Origin: an uncultured archaeon
GTDB taxonomy: Archaea > Nanobdellota > Nanobdellia > Pacearchaeales > GW2011-AR1
Length of the DNA stretch: 23,868 nucleotides
Reading direction: 5' to 3'
NCBI GenBank assembly: GCA_937982425.1
Contig: CALJLT010000031.1
Span: 1-23,868, forward strand
In this document: positions 21,616 to 23,868 of the stretch, one piece after another
How the letters are laid out: each line of letters starts with the position of its first letter
Numbering within the stretch: the stretch's first letter is position 1
Program-made: the position numbers and the translations under genes
Notes under the pieces: generated by a model
Seen by the model: the letters and a program-made list of their open reading frames with translations, nothing else
Database searches by the model: none
What the model was told of the DNA's origin: nothing

Positions 21616-23430
21616 TTAACCTATTCTTGAACCATTTGGAATCTCTCCTTCTGGAGAAATTAAAATGACTTTTTCATGATTATCACTAGAAGCTGCTAAA
21701 AGCATACCTTGAGATTGAATTCCTTTCATATTTCTTGGCTTAAGATTTGAGAAGTAAGAAATTTTTTTTCCTTTAAGCTCTTCTTTTTTATAATAGGGTT
21801 TTAATCCCGCGCAAATTATTCTTTTTCCTAATTCTCCTACATCAAGGGAAATTTTGTAAAGTTTGTCTGCTCCGGAAACATCTTCCACTTTTTCAATTTC
21901 AGCAATTCTTAAATCCAGTTTACTCCAATCCTCGAAGTTCACTTCGTTAGTAGTCATAATTCCTTCAGGTTTTTCTTCTTTAATAGTTTTTTGATTTTCC
22001 TCTATCTTTTGAAAAAGAGGTTCTCCTTTTTCTATTTTTTTATTTGGGTCGAAATCAATTTCCAATTCCTCTTTTGTAAATTCAAAACCTCCTAGCTTTT
22101 GAGATATCTTTTCTGAAGTTTCAGGTATAAAAGGATAAAGTACGATTGCTATTTTTTTAATTGAATCTATTAATTCGTAAAGAATTTTCTTATCTTTAGT
22201 TTCCCAAGGTTTATTTCTTTGAACATATTCATTACAAATATCTATGAAAGAAAAAATATTGTTTAAAGATTTGTCAATTTCAAAATTATTTATCAATTCA
22301 TTTATTTTAGGAAAATTCAGGTATTGAGCCAAAGAATTTTCAGTTTTTTCAATTCCGTTTTTTTCTACTAATCCTGTTACTCTTGAAACTAAATTTCCAA
22401 GTTTATTCAATAATTCTCCGTTGTGCCTATCAATTAAAGCTTTTTCTGAAAAATCACCGTCGTCTCCGAAAGCTGTCGCCCTTAGTAAGAAATATCTGGC
22501 TGAATCTGAGCCTGCAATTGAAACCAATTCATCTATATTTATGACTTTCCCTCGAGATTTTGAAATTTTTTCTTTATCAAATGTCCACCAACCATGTGCA
22601 AAAACTTTTTTTGGAAGTTCTATTCCCGCCGCCATTAAAAAAGCTGGCCAATAAACAACATGGAACCAGAGAATATCTTTTCCAATTAGATGTAAATCTG
22701 CTGGCCAAAAATCTTTTTCTAAAACTCCCGAATGATAATTAAATAAAGCATCAAACCAAACATAACAAACATGTTTTTTGTCAAAAGGCAAAGGAATACC
22801 CCAATCAAAACTTGTTCTTGAAATAGATAAATCTCTAAGGCCTTCTTTAACTCGGTTTATTACTTCTTGTTTCTTAGAATTCGGAAGAATAAATTCTTCG
22901 TTTTCCTTGTAAAACTTCAAAAGTTTATCTTGATATTTGCTTAATTTAAAAAAATAACTTTTCTCCTTTAGTTTTTCAATTGGTTTTTTATGAATCGGGC
23001 AGCACCCCTCAATTAAATCTTTTTCAGTGTAATAAGATTCGCAATCTGTGCAATACAATCCTTCGTATTCTCCTAAATAAATATCTCCTTTATCATATAT
23101 TTTTTGCAAAATTTTTTTTACGTTTTCTTCATGATCTTTATCTGTGGTTCTTATAAATCGATCATAATTTATATTTAATTTTTCCCAAGCTTCCTTAAAT
23201 TTTGGAATTAATTCATCTGTAAACTCTTTGGGGGTCTTTCCATTTTTATTTGAAATTTCTGCTATTTTTTTTCCGTGATCATCCGTTCCCGTTAAGAAAA
23301 AAACTTCTTTTCCTAAAAGTTTGTTCCATCTTGAAAATAAATCTGCCGCTATGGTTGTGTAAGCGTGCCCGACATGAGGAATATCATTTGGATAATATAT
23401 CGGCGTGGTAACATAAAATTTTCTTTTCAT
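21616..23430 (-). CDS. metG: Methionyl-tRNA synthetase with fused C-terminal tRNA-binding domain
   Basis: Charges tRNA-Met. Class I motifs HVGH (19-22, HIGH) and KISKS (288-292, KMSKS). Zinc knuckle-like residues Cys127, Cys130, Cys143/144 and His147 in the connective peptide. Anticodon-binding helical region about 320-480 and an EMAPII/tRNA-binding OB-fold from about 500 to 604 (FEDWSKLDLRIAEIEKVEDV ... GIQSQGMLLAASS). Length 604 aa is near the bacterial form with the fused OB domain. The first domain (TPIYYPNDIPHVGHAYTTIA) looks like the bacterial-type enzyme, suggesting acquisition from bacteria, as is common for synthetases in DPANN archaea (general knowledge). A TATA-like box (23451-23461, CTTTTAAATAA) lies about 26 nt upstream, so an archaeal leaderless start is kept. 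Confidence 0.95.
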   Translation of the reverse strand: MKRKFYVTTPIYYPNDIPHVGHAYTTIAADLFSRWNKLLGKEVFFLTGTDDHGKKIAEISNKNGKTPKEFTDELIPKFKEAWEKLNINYDRFIRTTDKDHEENVKKILQKIYDKGDIYLGEYEGLYCTDCESYYTEKDLIEGCCPIHKKPIEKLKEKSYFFKLSKYQDKLLKFYKENEEFILPNSKKQEVINRVKEGLRDLSISRTSFDWGIPLPFDKKHVCYVWFDALFNYHSGVLEKDFWPADLHLIGKDILWFHVVYWPAFLMAAGIELPKKVFAHGWWTFDKEKISKSRGKVINIDELVSIAGSDSARYFLLRATAFGDDGDFSEKALIDRHNGELLNKLGNLVSRVTGLVEKNGIEKTENSLAQYLNFPKINELINNFEIDKSLNNIFSFIDICNEYVQRNKPWETKDKKILYELIDSIKKIAIVLYPFIPETSEKISQKLGGFEFTKEELEIDFDPNKKIEKGEPLFQKIEENQKTIKEEKPEGIMTTNEVNFEDWSKLDLRIAEIEKVEDVSGADKLYKISLDVGELGKRIICAGLKPYYKKEELKGKKISYFSNLKPRNMKGIQSQGMLLAASSDNHEKVILISPEGEIPNGSRIG

Positions 23431-23450
23431 AAAATTAAGAATTAAAGGAG

Positions 23451-23461
23451 TTATTTAAAAG
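23451..23461 (-). promoter_or_regulatory. TATA-like box for metG
   Basis: Minus strand CTTTTAAATAA, centred about 26 nt before ATG 23430. Confidence 0.5.
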
Positions 23462-23812
23462 TTACTTAAGAAGAACTCTTTGAACATAATTTTCTAATTT
23501 GCTTTCGCTAACGTCTCTTAAATCTCTGTCTTTTTTAAAATCAGGTGAGTCGTAAATTTTAGAAGAATTTGTAAAATCCCCTCGCTTACTTAAAAAAGAA
23601 AAAATTTCACAAACTAAACCATTTGTTCCTGGAATTGAAGAGGAATAATTAGTATGAAAGTCATCTATTGGAGCTAATTGAAAAAATATTCTCTCTCTTA
23701 TTCTATCAATTTCTCTTGGCTCATTAACTAAAGCTATTGTCCACGAATGAGGTAAATATGCTTGCTCAGTAAGATCTGTTTTTACATTATATCTTAATTT
23801 TCTTTTTATCAT
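23462..23812 (-). CDS. Hypothetical protein, 116 aa
   Basis: ATG at 23812, stop at 23462-23464. Basic start MIKRKLRYNVKTDLTEQAYL, middle IALVNEPREIDRIRERIFFQ, Pro/Ser-rich loop IDDFHTNYSSSIPGTNGLV, charged end. No signal peptide, TM or recognised family. Only 13 genomic bases precede the start before adapter sequence begins, so the promoter and a longer N-terminus cannot be assessed; the true start might lie upstream on the missing side. It sits just upstream of metG on the same strand with a 31-bp gap that holds metG's own TATA-like box. Confidence 0.6.
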   Translation of the reverse strand: MIKRKLRYNVKTDLTEQAYLPHSWTIALVNEPREIDRIRERIFFQLAPIDDFHTNYSSSIPGTNGLVCEIFSFLSKRGDFTNSSKIYDSPDFKKDRDLRDVSESKLENYVQRVLLK

Positions 23813-23825
23813 AAAAATATTTTTC

Positions 23826-23868
23826 AGATCGGAAGAGCGTCGTGTAGGGAAAGAGTGTAGATCTCGGT
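23826..23868. other. Illumina TruSeq adapter sequence (non-genomic)
   Basis: Begins AGATCGGAAGAGCGTCGTGT and continues to the end of the window as the reverse complement of the TruSeq universal adapter. It is untrimmed read-through at the contig end and not part of the organism. Confidence 0.97.

Noticed and set aside
1..23868. tRNA or rRNA genes
   Set aside because: No cloverleaf-like or rRNA sequence recognised by eye on either strand; a tRNA scan would be needed to exclude them fully.

Overview
The window looks like the end of an AT-rich archaeal contig, most plausibly from a DPANN archaeon (Pacearchaeota/Woesearchaeota-like). The lineage is my inference. It rests on a Sec61-beta-type SecG, an archaeal NAC protein with NAC and UBA parts, a MinD-type ATPase, and archaeal promoters: nearly every gene or operon has a TATA-like box centred about 24-26 nt before its start codon with no Shine-Dalgarno sequence, which implies leaderless transcripts. 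One small gene (DUF378-like) instead has a textbook Shine-Dalgarno. The last 43 bases (23826-23868) are Illumina adapter, so genomic sequence ends at 23825.

Layout. 1-1000: the 3' end of a Cys-rich, sequon-rich TSP1-like repeat protein, three tandem tetraloop hairpins, and two small membrane proteins. 1042-5519: a UvrD-like helicase, a PP-loop ATPase, a small Cys-rich secreted or anchored protein, and a convergent coiled-coil/zinc-finger protein. 5620-7354: a housekeeping block of Sec61-beta, NAC, a helical protein of unknown function and a MinD-like ATPase. 7358-9106 (minus): an operon of a 49-aa peptide, a TraB/Tiki-like putative hydrolase and an E1/ThiF-like enzyme with an N-terminal PqqD/RRE-like domain. 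9410-11407: a secreted protein with a dockerin module and a Bacteroidota-type T9SS type A sorting domain. 11550-13421: a second tight operon with a 59-aa peptide carrying seven cysteines, a radical SAM/SPASM enzyme and a HExxH protein. 13440-21572 (minus): a DUF4143-type ATPase preceded by 33-bp promoter repeats, then two paralogous giant surface proteins with LPGF-TM-basic C-termini flanking a Fic protein whose promoter contains GTATAC palindromes. 21616-23812 (minus): a bacterial-type methionyl-tRNA synthetase and an unknown 116-aa protein.

The most interesting content is two RiPP-like cassettes about 2.4 kb apart on opposite strands. Each has a short leaderless peptide gene, a candidate modifying enzyme (RRE-E1 in one, rSAM/SPASM in the other) and a candidate peptidase. 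Neither peptide gene would be found by an ORF caller with a 60-codon cutoff. Function is inferred from domain content and gene order only.
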